Assembly: GCF_000189635.1 (NCBI RefSeq)
Contig: NW_002476407.1
Span: 868,001 to 932,000, forward strand
Direction of reading: 5' to 3'
Length of the DNA stretch: 64,000 bases
DNA from: Tetrahymena thermophila SB210
Lineage: Eukaryota; Ciliophora; Oligohymenophorea; Hymenostomatida; Tetrahymenidae
Shown: in pieces, positions 16,131 to 28,782 of the stretch
How the letters are laid out: each line of letters opens with the position of its first letter
Position numbering within the stretch: the stretch's first letter is position 1
Made by a program: the position numbers and the translations under genes
The notes under the pieces: generated by a model
Told to the model about the DNA's origin: nothing
Seen by the model: the letters and a program-made list of their open reading frames with translations, nothing else
The model's database searches: none

Positions 16131-19100
16131 TATAAACTATAAATAATAATAATCTCTATATTCTATTTTTAAATAACACATATTCTTTTTATAAATGTAT
16201 TTCATTCATTATAATATCTTACTAAATTTATTACAATTAACCTTAATTTAAGTAAAAAAAAAATATTATAAAAATTCTAAATAAATATTTATATGAAATG
16301 AATTTAATCAGGATTATAAGAATTATATTAATAAAGTATTAAATAAATTATAAAAAATGAAAAACAAATATTTTTTATATTCTAAATAAATACTTTAAAT
16401 GAAAAAAATTTTATAAGAATTTAAAGAGTTTTTTAGATAAAGTATTAAATAAATTATAAAAAATAAGAAAAAAACAAACATTTTTTATATTCTAAATAAA
16501 TATTTTATATGAAAAGAATTTTATAAGAATATAAAGAGTTGTATAGATAAAGTATTAAATAAATTATAAAAAATAAGAAATAAACATTTTTGAAAAAAAA
16601 AATATAAATATTAAACAGATATTTTAAAATGTATAAAATTGAAGTAATTTTTATATATATTTCTAAAGTATTTTTTAAATATTAGCTAAGATAATTCATA
16701 TCTCAAATAGCAAAATTAATTTAACAAAATACTTTTTACATTTATTTAGGATTACATTATCTTTGAATTAGAAATATGACTAGAAAATATTTAAATAAGT
16801 ATTTTTTAAATAAATTTAAGAAACAAAGATTTATTATTACATAAATAAATTATATTTTCACTTATTAAAGCGTTTTTTTAGTAATTTTTTCAATTTTGAA
16901 TTAACTGCTTTGGTGATTTATTGTAATTTAAATTGGTTTTTGTATAATTAAACAAAAAATTGTTTCAAATACTCAATGATTTGAATATAAATAATAATTG
17001 TGCTTTATCTAATTAAGAATTCTTTTGAGTTATATTTAAAAGAAAAGATTATAATATCTCTTAATTTTATGAGTATATTTCTAAATTATTTGCATAGGAA
17101 TAATTTAAAAAAGTTAGATATCAAATGAAGTAGTTTGTAATTAACCTTTTAATCGTTTCTCATTAAATAAATGTAATAAACCAAAAATTAATATTATTTA
17201 AATTAAATATATAAAGAAATAAGCATTTAAAGATAGGAATACTTACAACCTATATATTATTTAATCTGATTTTTATTTTTCTTTTTAAATAAATTGGACA
17301 TTTCAACTAATTTTTTTTGTAAATTTATATTTGAATTTATAATTTTATTCTAAATAATAATAAATCAAGAAATCCATTTATTGAAAGTAATTTGAGATAT
17401 ATTGTTCACGCACCTGATTATTTAGTTTATTACTTAAAAAAATTGTAAAGAGATCAAGCAAAAATTTAAATTTGCATTATTTTTCTCCTAAATTTTATTT
17501 AAAAATTTTTTAACTTAATTTTTTAAAAACTTCCAATGCATCATACTTGACTTATAACTCTTATTTGTTAATAAAATAAATTTACTTTAGCAAATTTATT
17601 GAACATTTTGGAAATAAAAATACTTACTATTAAATGAGAAAAATTAAATTTTGAAAAATTATTGAGGTATATTTTTATGTAAATAATTTATTTATTTTTT
17701 AAATTTCTAAAGATTACACTTTATAAGGTTTAAAAATACTTAACACTAAAAAATCAACTTTTAGCTTAATTTTAAAAAGTTATTTTTATCCTTCATTCTC
17801 AAAATTTGCTAATTTTTAACAATATTTTTAGTCTAACTATTCAAATAAAAGAATTAAATAAATTAAAGCATTCAGCTAAACATAGTTATTTGCTAACTCT
17901 TATTATCAAATATTTTACTTAAGTGTAATTTAATTTGATATAATAGAATCTATATATAATTAAGATTTTAACAAATAATAATTTTCTATCTGAATTATTT
18001 CTTCTTATAGATCAACAAATAATCTTCGTTAAAAGCTTTAATAAAAATAGAATTCTAATTTAAAAAAATCTTAAATTAAAAAAAAATGTACTTTAAACCT
18101 ATTTCTAAATTAAGGAGTCAAAGTACATTTTTTTACATTTTGATTACTCCTTGTCAAATTATATTGTTAATTTATTTTTTAGAGGTTTTCTCATTAATCG
18201 ATTTAAATAAACAAAAGTTGAAATTTTGAAAATGAGCAAACCCAGACAGATATTATTTAATTTCAAAAAATGATTATCTTATTTATGTATGAAATTAGAG
18301 GTAGAAATAAAAAACAAACGATTTCAAAAGCCAAACAAAAAGATAATAAGATGCTATCTGATTTGATTTGATTTGATTAGATTTGGGGAATGGGGAGAAA
18401 GAGAAAAAGATATAGATAAATTGATCTTTATCTAAATTAAAAAATTATGATCAAGATATATATATATATATTTGATAATTTTATTACTTTTGTATATTTC
18501 TTTTCAAAGTTATTTACTCTATTTAAATAGAAATACTATATTTCTGATTGGGTTTTTGTTTGTTTTTTGTTTATATATAAATAGATTCTAACTCATTACA
18601 GGAATTTAATATTAATTGTTTTATATTTAAAGGAGAATGGAAGAGTAAAACTTCTTTTCAATTTATATAATTAATAATCTAAAAAAAGTATATTGTAATC
18701 TTGACTCTGTCTTTTTTTAGATTATTTAAATGAATATTTTTTCCCCCTTTGGTTATATGCTTGTAAAATTAAATAAGAAGAATATACATTAAAATGGTAA
18801 AAATTTCAAAGGGAAAGGTGCATTTTAGTTAAATAAAATAAAAATATTTTTTGTATCACATCTTACGAAACAAATAAAAACAAATTTTAAATATTTCAAA
18901 TTAGATGGATAAGGAGAAACTAAAGAATTAAAATTTACGAAATCTTAAAATTAAAATTGCGAGCGTATTTGTAATTGTAAGAAATAAAAGGGAAATGTTA
19001 ACTACAGAATCATTACAATTTTCAATTTTTATTTATTGATAATAGAAAGATTAATAACTAGATAGATAGATAAATCATAAAGTTAATAGCCAACATAAAA

Positions 19101-19494
19101 ATTTATTAAGATCAACTGATTTCTATGAGTTAATAATTTATTTATTTATTCTCTTAATAATAAATATGAAAAGGTATTTTGTTTATTTATTTATTAATTG
19201 TTTTCATTTTTAACTTTTTTTGTTCTTTACTCATGATTGATCTTCTTATCAAAATTAATATAAATTTTAGAGATTATCAATAATAATAATAATTTGATTA
19301 ATAGAAAGAATAAAAGAAAACTAAATTTAATAACTCATAACCCACCTTTGTTTTGATATCATAAATTTAATTGAAGCAAACAAATTGAATAAAATATTCA
19401 AGATAAATTATCAAAAACTAACACAATATTTTAAGTAAAAAATTTTGTAAAAACCCCTTCAAACTAAATAAAACCAACATCTATCTCTACTAAA
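16131..19494. other. 3.3-kb AT-rich intergenic region
   Basis: Apart from the tandem repeat near its left end, I see only AT-rich sequence and simple repeats: GATTT around 18360-18380, TA dinucleotides near 18458-18472 and GATA near 19060-19075. There is no supported gene or RNA. Confidence 0.6.
16260..16610. repeat. tandem repeat, ~108-bp unit, about three copies
   Basis: The block containing AGTATTAAATAAATTATAA recurs at about 16335, 16441 and 16551. The intervening blocks TATTCTAAATAAATA and TTTTATAAGAAT also recur in order. The period is therefore about 106-110 bp with point differences. The array sits just 3' of aconitase and contains no coding potential. Confidence 0.75.
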
Positions 19495-20181
19495 ATGAAC
19501 CCCGAACAATACGGATCAGAACTTCTCTAACAATATGAAAATATGATCGCAAATGTTGCTGAATGGCGTACAAATATTTATAATATTTTGCACTTGGCAC
19601 AATGGAAGAAATAATAATCTCCACGCATGTAAAGTGATATCAGCTTAATTTAAAACGCTTTGACTATTCCCTAGAATTATGATATCGGCGATTTCGCTGT
19701 TTAATAAGTAAACATTATGATTGGATACAAGGCACTTTTCGAATAATTGGTTGAGTCTCATCGCTAACTTATTTAAGGATACTAAAATGTCTTGTCCTTG
19801 AGTCTCCTTCTTGATTTAGAATAAAAAACTATGACTCTTTTAACTTATTTTAATTATCTTCCCCTTTCTGCAAGCGCTCAATGCGTTCCCTTAGTAATGG
19901 TTCAAACAGAGAGCAAGAAGAACACATCTGTTTGTAATTTTGATGAATCATAAAACAGTTTTTCTTAATTGCCTACTTAATAAACTATCTTTAGCTCTGT
20001 TTAATCTCTTTCTCATATTGAATCAAATATTTAGGATGAGACTATTTTCAACGGAAAAAATTCTTTGAGTTCTATAACCTGCATCAAGGAAAAGGGATTT
20101 GAATAATCATTTTCGAATAACAGCAGCTGGGCTTCAATTAATAGCATGGGATAATCTGAAGCTATAATTGATGTCGAGTGA
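19495..20181 (+). CDS. hypothetical 228-aa protein, family not recognised
   Basis: A single-exon ORF with ciliate code runs from ATG 19495 (context ACTAAAATG, typical A-rich ciliate start) to TGA 20179-20181, 229 codons. The first ~120 residues look mainly alpha-helical and amphipathic (ELLQQYENMIANVAEW, LFEQLVESHRQLIQGYQ, LSLLLDLEQKTMTLLTYF). The second half is Ser/Asn/Gln-rich and probably disordered. There is no signal peptide, membrane helix or catalytic motif. Mixed CAA/CAG/TAA/TAG glutamine use and a GC content clearly above the flanking DNA support it being real. It is isolated, with over 3 kb of spacer on the left and more than 2.5 kb on the right, so neighbours give no hint. Function unknown. 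Confidence 0.75.
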
Positions 20182-22880
20182 GATTTGCTCATTTTCATAG
20201 ACTTTTACCTTTTTCTACTTCAATATATTTATAAACTCTTTTCTCATCTTCCCTACTAACTATATCTATCTTCTTTACTTTATTACTTAATTTGCAAGGA
20301 AAAGCGAAATATATACTGAATGAATGAATGAAAGTTAAAGAGTAAAAAAAAACTTCCTTTTATATTTTAATACCAAATACCCAAAGAAAGAAGAAACAAA
20401 TAGTGTTTCTAAATGTAAATAGTTTTAAAATACAAAAGAATTAACTGAATCATAAAGTTAATTTCTCTATGTTGTCTATATCAAACTAGTCGACTTTCTG
20501 ATATGTTAATTAAATTATGGAAAAAAAGATAGTTTGATTTGGGTATGAGGATTACTCGAAATATTTCATTCAGATTTATAATTTAAATGGATAAAAATTG
20601 TTTATTCCTATTTAAAAAATATTTGAATTTAGGCTGGTAGTTTGAGGTGAAATTAAAATGTAAAAAACACCATTTAATAGTTAAATAACTGCAATTAAAA
20701 AAAGTTAAGTTACTTTAATTAACTTTCTAACAGATAGACTAATATTTTGTTCTACTCAATTAATAAAAATAATAATAATAGTTTTTAATTTTTTCATAAA
20801 ACTCAACAAAAATATGTCTGCTTTCACCAAATCTATCTGCTAAACAACAACCAGCAACCATCTGATTTTGAATGAAGTTTATTTCTTTATTGATTAAATA
20901 AGTAAATAATTTACCTTGCTTTTTCTTTTGGCTATTGGCTCACTTCCTTCTCCTTGCTTTCTTTCTTTTATAAGAAAAACATATTAATAATAAGTAAAAG
21001 AAAGAAAAAAAAGTAAAACACAAAAAAATAAAATAGGAGGTATATTAAAATAAAAAATACCTTAACCTTTCTCCGCTATCTATTTATCTATCTATCTAAC
21101 AAAATAACTAACTAACTTATTTTCTCACACACACACACTAACTTTTTATATAATATTTATTAATATTTGTAAATTGAATCCTTAAACGAATGCTATTTTA
21201 ATACGCTTTTAGCGATTAAATATGCATTTCTAAACCTATTATAGCATTATTTATATATATATTATATAATATTTATTGTATTTGTTTTCCTTTATTTAGA
21301 TTCTTATTAGAACCATCTTTCTATCTTTATTTTATTAATTCTTCTATTTCTAAATTCTTAGATTTTTCTTTGATCTAATTGTTACTTTTACCAAATTTTT
21401 CTTCATACCCAAGCAGAAAAAAAAAAAACAATATATGCCATCAATTTTTTTTGTTAATTAAAATTCCTTTGGTGTTGTTTATCTTCTCTTTAGGTTTACT
21501 TAATATAGGACTAGAACCACTTATAATCACATCATCAACAATCATTTGTTTATTTATACTTTAAAAGTAGTACCACTACTATATACTGAATACAAGGTAA
21601 AGACCTTACAATTTTTTACTTTTCTTAATAATAGCTCTTTTATCTCAAATTAATATCTTATGTAAAACTTACACATTAATTATCAATTACTTTCTTATGC
21701 ATAATTTTTTTTTTCTTCTATTTGATGGTCTTTCAATAATTAAATTTGTTTTATTAGTTTGAGTATATGGACTATTTTAGCATAAATACCCAAGCTCTCA
21801 AATGCTTAAATCCTCTTATTTGTGCATTTTTTTGTTATTTTAGTTTATACTTCTCATATTTGTCAACAATTTTTGCAAACTGTAATTCATAATTAGTATT
21901 ATAATCAGCTGAAAGTGTTACAAATCAATAAAATTTTAAGGTTTTTAATTGCTTTCTTTATTTGCAATACCACTCATAAATATGATTTGTTTTAAAATAC
22001 ATTCTAACTCATATTTGCAAATACCATTCATTATTTACCATTCAAATCCTTAATTAATTTCTGATTGAGAGAGAGCTTTTTTTCCTTGTTTATACTTACA
22101 CACCTTCATTCTAATATTTACTTTGCATTCAAAAATCAATAGACTTTAAAAGAAACAAAGATTAATTATCAAACTTAAAGCTCTAATAAAATAAATATAA
22201 TTTCATTTATTCTATTCTATAATTTCTAAGATTAATTTAGTCAAAATAAAGATAAGATAAGATAAGATAGATTGGTTTTTTTTTTAAAAAATTTTATTTT
22301 CAAAACTAAAAAAAAATATTTTAAAGGTTTTTTAATAAATTAATTTTGAAAACAAAAAATTGATATTTTTAAAAATGTAAAATAATAATAGAATTTATTA
22401 AATAATAATTTATTATTTAATTTATTTACTTACTTACTTGTTTAATGGGGAATCAAATAATTTGAATTTAAATTTTTAATTAAATTTTAATTAATTTAGA
22501 GAGAAAGAAAAAGAGTGAGAGAGTATTTGAATATAAATTAATTTCTAATATTTAGTTTAATGTATTATGAAGTAAGATATACTTACAACTGTCTAAATTA
22601 ATTGTTTTTTTTTTCCTTCAAAAAGGTAACAATTTTAATTCTTATCTCAAGCAAATCGTGATTTTTTTCCTCAGATTCATAATCGAGTCTCATTTAAATT
22701 TGTTAAAAATTTAAAATTTTATATTTATTACTTTTATTTAATTTTGATTTTGAAAAAACAAATATTTTATTCAAGCTATGCTTGCGTTTTTCTAATCAGC
22801 GAATGTTAAATTTAGATGTTTAGTCTTTTTAAAAAAGATTAATTTTGTTTCATATTTATTGTTGGCTATCATATCTTAAG
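20182..22880. other. 2.7-kb AT-rich intergenic region
   Basis: No gene is supported. A 61-codon plus ORF at 21379-21564 runs through a poly-A tract, and a 34-codon minus ORF overlaps it; neither is convincing. Simple repeats include ATCT near 21078-21098, CA near 21126-21138 and GATAA near 22248-22268. Confidence 0.55.
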
Positions 22881-22899
22881 CTAGATACTTCAATATTGT

Positions 22900-23560
22900 A
22901 GTTATTCTATTAATTTGGTAGGATTTATTTAGAGCGGTTGATAATGTAGATAATCAAAATACTAATAAGGTATATAAATACTATAATAATCTACATGCCA
23001 ATAAAGTAAAAGGAATTTACAGACTCATCATTTTTTCCGATGCTTCGTTAGGAATAAAGGTAATTTAGAATGTTAAAATATAACAATATGTTTATTTTTG
23101 AGCAAGTAATCATTTTTAGAAAGTAAGAATATACCTTTTAGATTGTAGGACTTTCGTAAGTGATTTTAATTGGTTAGGGCAAATTCTCTGGAAAAAGAGC
23201 TATTATAAGCGCTATAGAGAAGATCAGAGTCCCACATAAAGGCAGAAGGTAAAGGCTTTAAGAAGATTGAATAATATCTTTGTTTACATAATAGTAATCT
23301 CCTAAGATATTTTGTATGTAGACTTAATAAATCCATAGTGACAAAGTCAGAGTTATTGAAATTATTTCTAAGCCCATATCTAAGAAGGTCATTTTTACTT
23401 TTATTACAGGATTACTTAGAGGAGAAAAACCCATCTAGTGAAATCTAATTCTTTAAGATGTATAGTCAGTAAGTCTTTTAAGGAAGACGATAGGGTTACC
23501 TGATGCTTTGATGGGTAAAATTGAGAGAAGATATTTTTGATTCAGTCCTACTTCGTATAA
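22900..23560. other. GC-elevated island with several competing open frames; possible gene or degenerate element
   Basis: GC is visibly higher here than in the flanks. Both strands carry protein-like open stretches with the ciliate code. On plus, a frame at about 22930-23050 ends in LIIFSDASLGIK before a GTAATT donor-like site, and downstream pieces include VSDFNWLGQILWKK and DALMGKIERRYF, separated by TGA codons or frame changes. On minus, an open run of about 140 codons covers 23460-23035 (with SAFMWDSDLLYSAYN). I cannot choose a strand or join the pieces into one model. It may be a spliced gene I failed to resolve, a pseudogene or an old transposon fragment. No known family is recognised. 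Confidence 0.35.
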
Positions 23561-24116
23561 ATTTTTTGTTAGTTTATTTATTTATTTTGATAGTGAAATA
23601 GGAAGTATTTATTAGTTTAATAAAATTAAAAACTATATATATAGCTTAATTTAACTATTTATTAAAGTTCTTTTTTTGCATTACTTATTTTCTTGAATTT
23701 ATTCAATTTAATTATCCTTTTTTCTTTTTAATCATAAGTTAATTATTAATTTCTTATCAATTTTTTCCCTTTTCTAATTACTAATTTTATTTTGATTTCA
23801 ACTGCGAAAAATAACAAACAAACATTACATGCACTATTGAAAGATAAAAACATTAAAAATAGTAAAAAGAAATTGTGGTTCATTGATTTATAGATCAAAT
23901 TATTAATCAAGTCATTCCATAGTACTAAGTAGCAAACTAAAACTGATAAATTGATGGTTTTATAATTCTGAAGCAAGTAAGTAACCATATGCTGAAAATT
24001 TATATTTTAAAACATTTTACACACAGCATTTGACAAATACGAACTAACAATTTTTAATTTTCATAATTAAATATTTTTTAATTATTTTTTGCAATTTATT
24101 TAAAATAAAAGTCATT
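23561..24116. other. AT-rich spacer, weak minus ORF only
   Basis: A hydrophobic 80-codon minus ORF (23746-23988) continues in ciliate code to about 23553. It has no recognisable motif and becomes AT-rich at its end. I do not call it a gene. The spacer lies downstream of the Noc3-like gene stop. Confidence 0.5.
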
Positions 24117-26835
24117 TCATTTTAAGTTACTATGTTTGTTATAAAAATCCTACACGCTCAAAGTAGAAAGAGATGGGTGGAGAGGAGCAGATTCTAGAAT
24201 CTTTTTGCAAATATTTTTTATTTCAGGAGTATTTTGTGATGTCTATTGATAAAAAATATATTAAAAAATGTTTCATAAATATAATAAAAATGATTATGAT
24301 TTTATATTTTATTTTTTATTGTGAATAAAATGGAATATGGTTGGTTGGCTGATTTATTGATTGATTACAAATAGGCCTTAGTCTTTTTTAATAATAATTA
24401 TAATTGGTTTTTTTTTCTGTTCAAGTATCCAGCCAAAATCCTTAATTTAATCATATCCAATTAATTCAAGTTGTATAAAGATTTACCTAAACCTTAGTTA
24501 ATTCTTCGTGAATTGAAGTGTTAATAGCATTGGTTGATTGAGGATCCTCGATTCTTTCATTGTATCTATTTAATCCAAATCCATCATTATCAGAATCAAG
24601 CATCCTGTTAATCTTTGAATGTTTCTAGTTTTATAAAATTTATTTTAGTAAAATAATTTTAAAAATTAATTAATTAATTAAGATTTTATTACGGAAAATA
24701 GCATTTTTATGACAAATAGAACAGTGTATTAAAATTATTTTCTGTCGTTTAATTTAATAGCAAGTTTAGCCAATTCTTTGACAAAGCTTGCAACACTTTC
24801 ATAGGAGAATTATCTCTTCTTTAAGAACATAATTTCAAGAATCTTAATTAGCACAAGTTCTTCCTTTTAAGATAACTGATCGAAAACATGAGGGATCTTG
24901 TTAAGATCAATCATGACATGGAAGAAATTAAGAATAGCTTCCTTATCATCAACATCAAAGACTTAACCTGGTCCATTTAAGATGGCTTCTACTGTGTAAA
25001 TGCAATGCATTCTTTTATGCAAAGCCATTTTATCATCTCCTCCCTTTTTATTTGTGTATTATCTCATGTTTTAAGCACTTTTTTGCAAACAACCAATTAA
25101 ATCCCAAATTAAATTGACATCAATCATGTGAATAAACCTTATTATTTTAAAATATAAATTTTCAAAATTTGAATAAAATTAAATGTATAACCCTACTTAA
25201 CAATACCATCCATAACTGAAGTAAAGAACTTGGTTGGAGAAGGTCTTTTAATGAGCTTGAAATAGATATAATATACTTTTTCTAAGATTTAAGCATTCTA
25301 TTATATTAAAAAAAACAATGAGATTAAATTTATTTTGAAGAAATTTAAACTATCTTACATATTTAATAAGCAATTTAGGATCTATTTCAGCATCTTATTC
25401 TTCAAGTTCTTCTCTTAATTCCTTTTTCATTTTTTTTAATTCGTTTTTATCGACACCTTTCATTGATTTAACCTAATCTATATCATCTTTTTCACCCTTA
25501 GCATTTTCAAGCTTTCTCTTTTTACTATTCTTTACATTACCTTTTTCTTTTTCCTTGTCTTTATAAAACTATCTCTTTGCCTTCTTGTACTATTTATTAT
25601 AATTAATTTTAATTTAAAATAACAGACTTACTTTATTATTCAATTTACTTCTATGGCCTTCTTACGTTTGTCTTCATCGAAGTCTTTTTTTAAAAACTTA
25701 GTATCTATTTCTACACAACCAACAATTTCTATAAAATCATCTGGTAAGTCTTTTTCGGTAGTAGTGTTTAAGATCTTTCCCATTTCATTTAGAATAACAA
25801 CCTTAATTTCATCTAAATTTTTATAATTTGTTGCCTATAAATCTAAATTTTCTACTAAAATGAAATAATATTACAGATTGAGTGAGTAGGATCTGATAAA
25901 ATGGATGTGATAATTTCAATAGCAGAATCTCTAACCTAAATATTAAGAATAAACATTATATTTGGATATTCGCAGTAATCTAAATAATTAATTAGATAAA
26001 TTTAAGAATATGCTATAAATTCTCTAATTACTTTTTTATCAACTGATACTAATTTATGGGTAACAAATTCAGCTATTTCTTTAGCAAAATTAAAATGATA
26101 AAGATGCTTCAATAACTCTAATAAGCACTTAGTGCCTATTCTTCTTAGTTGATTGAATTATTATTTAGTTTCTTCATTTACTTCTTATCCTAAATTCTTT
26201 GCTTCCTTGTTTTTTAACTTAGCAAAGTATGCCATAAGCTTGATATATTTTTCATAGAATTCATAAATTCTACATTCAGTCTAAATAACTTGACGTTCCT
26301 TTTAATAGAAAGAAAGAATTATTTTTATTAAATAAGTAATTTAACTGAAATGTCTTACTTCTTTTGTTATCTTAGTAGCTAATTTTTCTTATGATTCCTT
26401 AAAGTTTATCTTATATCTAATCATATTTTGAAATAAATGTTTAGTTTCTACTATCCAAAATTTTAAGCTAAAATAAGAATATTTATTTACAAGGGAGTGA
26501 TATCTTTGAAAATTTCAACAATAGAGTAAGCACTAAGTTTAACTATTAGTATACTGTCTTTCTCTAATAAATGGAATAATGTTTGCATGTGGATAATCTA
26601 ATTTATAATTAAAAATGTTTATGTGTCCTCATCCTTCATCATAATTTACATTAGCTTCTGGTTTTGCTATTATTTCCTATGAAATCTCTTCTATGAGCTA
26701 AGTGAGTTGCATCAATGATAAGCTATTTAATTCCTTTTTTTCTATAACTAACCTTTCATTCTTCAACAAACTGTGAAAAAGAGATTTGTTCGTTTCACCT
26801 TCCTTGCTAGGTTTATCCTATTTATTTTTTCCCAT
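24117..26835 (-). CDS. NOC3: Noc3-type nucleolar complex protein (ribosome biogenesis)
   Basis: This is a multi-exon minus gene from ATG 26835 to TGA 24117-24119. Conserved Noc3/CBF-family landmarks occur in order: a helical repeat segment ending in AYSIVEIFKDITPL, then YKINFKESQEK after a 74-nt intron (26417-26490), then a TECRIYEFYEKYI segment and HEAT-like repeats. A Lys/Glu-rich region (KKAKRQFYKDKEKEKG) resembles the basic segment typical of Noc3. It is followed by YIYFKLIKRPSPTKFF, FIHMIDVNLIWDLIGCL, MHCIYTVEAILNGPGQ and a C-terminal MLDSDNDGFG...ERIEDPQSTN block. Noc3 works with Noc2 in nuclear pre-60S maturation, and in yeast is also implicated in replication initiation. At least seven introns are needed. 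Two splice regions are ambiguous: one 96-nt frame-neutral candidate, and one 20- or 32-nt candidate near 25830-25880. The family call is firm; exact exon ends in the middle are not. Confidence 0.82.
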
Positions 26836-27671
26836 TTTTATGAGGTTAATTTTATCTAAAAGACTATTTTTAAGATTATTTGATAAATTATCAAAAAAAA
26901 AACAATACTTCTCCTGGAAACAATTAACTAAAAAATAAATAGTTAACAAATATATAAATCTGAATTAAAATAAGTGAAAGCCAATTTAGACTAATTTTAT
27001 AAGATGTTGTTAAAATATTAATAAAATTTTTACATAAAAGCAAAAAATAAAATAATTTATAAGATAAATTATTATTAGTATAAAAATCAAATAAAACCAA
27101 ATTCGATAAGAAATATAAGAACTATATTTTGAATAAAATATCCATATTTTTTTTAAGATTTTGCATGACTGTTATATTTAAATTATAAAACAATATTAAA
27201 TAAATTATCATTTTTAAATACTTTTTTGACACAAATTTAAGTGAATTAGAGTTTATAAATATTATTATTATTAAATATATTTATTATGTAACTAGAAATA
27301 AGCAAACATTTATATTTTTTTATTTAAAATCCTGTATCTATTATTTACAAATTTTAATAAATGATATTAATTTGGGGAATACTCATCTTGTATATGTACT
27401 TAGACATCTGACTGTTTTATATTTATTTAAATGATATTTTGAATTCAGTAAGACATACATAAGAAATATAATTTGTATGAAATATCTAGTCAATTTAGAT
27501 TTTAAAAGACATTGTTTAATTAAATTATAAAACAATATTGAATAATATATTATCTAAAATACATTTTTAATACAAATTAAAGTAGGTATTTATGAAATAA
27601 AAATTTTATTATCATTTAAATTTATTATTCTGCTAACAAAAAAAGCAAACTTTTTATTGTTTAATTTAAAA
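26836..27671. other. AT-rich intergenic region
   Basis: No gene is seen between the Noc3-like start and the Dph6 stop. The region consists of very AT-rich sequence with homopolymer runs. It should contain the Noc3-like promoter and the Dph6 3' end. Confidence 0.6.
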
Positions 27672-28764
27672 TCATTTATCTTGTAATTCATAACTTTTAA
27701 TAAAAAGATAGTAAACTGGAGCGTATTCATCTTCTGAATGTACGTGAACCTCTGACTCTTTTCTATTTAATTATTTAAATTATATATTAATTGTTTATTG
27801 TAAATTATTTTTACATAATTATTCTCTTTTTATAAAGAGGAGAATCTAAAGTTAGAGATTCATACTCTCCACCTTCACCACAAACATTCAAATGGAATTT
27901 GGCATTCTAATTGTTTATTAATTAATTATAAATTATTTATTTTATATTTAAATCAAAGTCAATCTATACTAATGCTACAATCTTGTCGTAATTATCTCTT
28001 AATGACAATCCTAAGTGATCTTTTCCTAAACCAAATGAGGCAACTTTTATTAAAATAGAGTTCATGCCTTAATCAACCATTTCTTTAAGTAACTCTTATT
28101 AGTCTCTTCCCCATAAATAAGCTAAACTAACTAGCCCTAATCTCTTGCAGCTTTATTTATAAAATTTATATGCATTTTCTTCTAAAATTTATTTTAGTAT
28201 GAAATATAAATATTTTAATTATTTATTAAGATACAGTTTTGTAGTTAATTAAATAATTACACATCTTCAACTCTTAGTTTTTGATAAGTGGAGGCGATTG
28301 CACCTGAAGAAACTCCTTTAAAGTCCCACTTTTCTTTAGCTTCTTTCAAAATCTCATATAAATCTTCAACTTCATCTTAACTCTTTTCTTCATTAGTGCC
28401 TGTGTATTCCAAATCTAAGACAACAGGCTTTCCTTTAAGTTATCTATTGATATATTTATTTAAAATTACTCAAGCCTATTGAAGATAAAAAAATATACTT
28501 TCTAATAACTGGAACTCCTAAACATTCACCAATAGCATCAATCATATTTGTACCAACAGATTGATACATGTAGCTATCTTTTTCCATTCCAATTTCTTTT
28601 AATTTCAAATATTTTAAAAAATTCAATTTATGGATTTGCGCAATGTGATTGATACCTGCTGGATATAAATTTGCAATTGCAACCAAAGTGTGGCCTTATG
28701 CAACACACTTATGAATATTAAAGATGCTATCTTTTCCGCCAGAAACAAGGGCAATAAATTTCAT
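27672..28764 (-). CDS. DPH6: Diphthine-ammonia ligase (Dph6, ATP-PPase)
   Basis: Six exons (28764-28656, 28595-28499, 28443-28261, 28150-27970, 27906-27815, 27762-27672) total 753 nt, 250 aa, against about 267 for human Dph6. The enzyme catalyses the last step of diphthamide synthesis on elongation factor 2: ATP-dependent amidation of diphthine with ammonium. Evidence: N-terminal PP-loop [11 protein letters not shown] (residues 8-13 SGGKDS), [58 protein letters not shown], the signature [18 protein letters not shown] and [16 protein letters not shown]. It is the short form, without the fused YjgF/Rid domains of yeast. An in-frame ATG lies six codons upstream (28782). Two introns (28596-28655, 60 nt; 27907-27969, 63 nt) are multiples of three with no in-frame TGA, so retention would insert peptides rather than stop translation. 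The gene is co-oriented with the neighbouring minus genes but has its own spacers. Confidence 0.93.
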
Positions 28765-28782
28765 GGGAGCAAAATCAGTCAT

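Noticed and set aside
21379..21564. 61-codon plus ORF
   Set aside because: It includes a poly-A tract read as lysines and a Phe/Leu/Ile-rich end. It looks like spacer.
23416..23421. In-frame TGA as selenocysteine within the 22.9-23.6 kb island
   Set aside because: No SECIS-like structure or Sec-protein context was seen; the frame itself is unproven.
23746..23988. 80-codon hydrophobic minus ORF
   Set aside because: No recognisable family; it degrades into AT-rich sequence in the extended ciliate frame.
26468..26490. 23-nt intron in the Noc3-like gene
   Set aside because: A 74-nt intron (26417-26490) with the same donor gives DITPL-YKINFKES, which matches Noc3 better.
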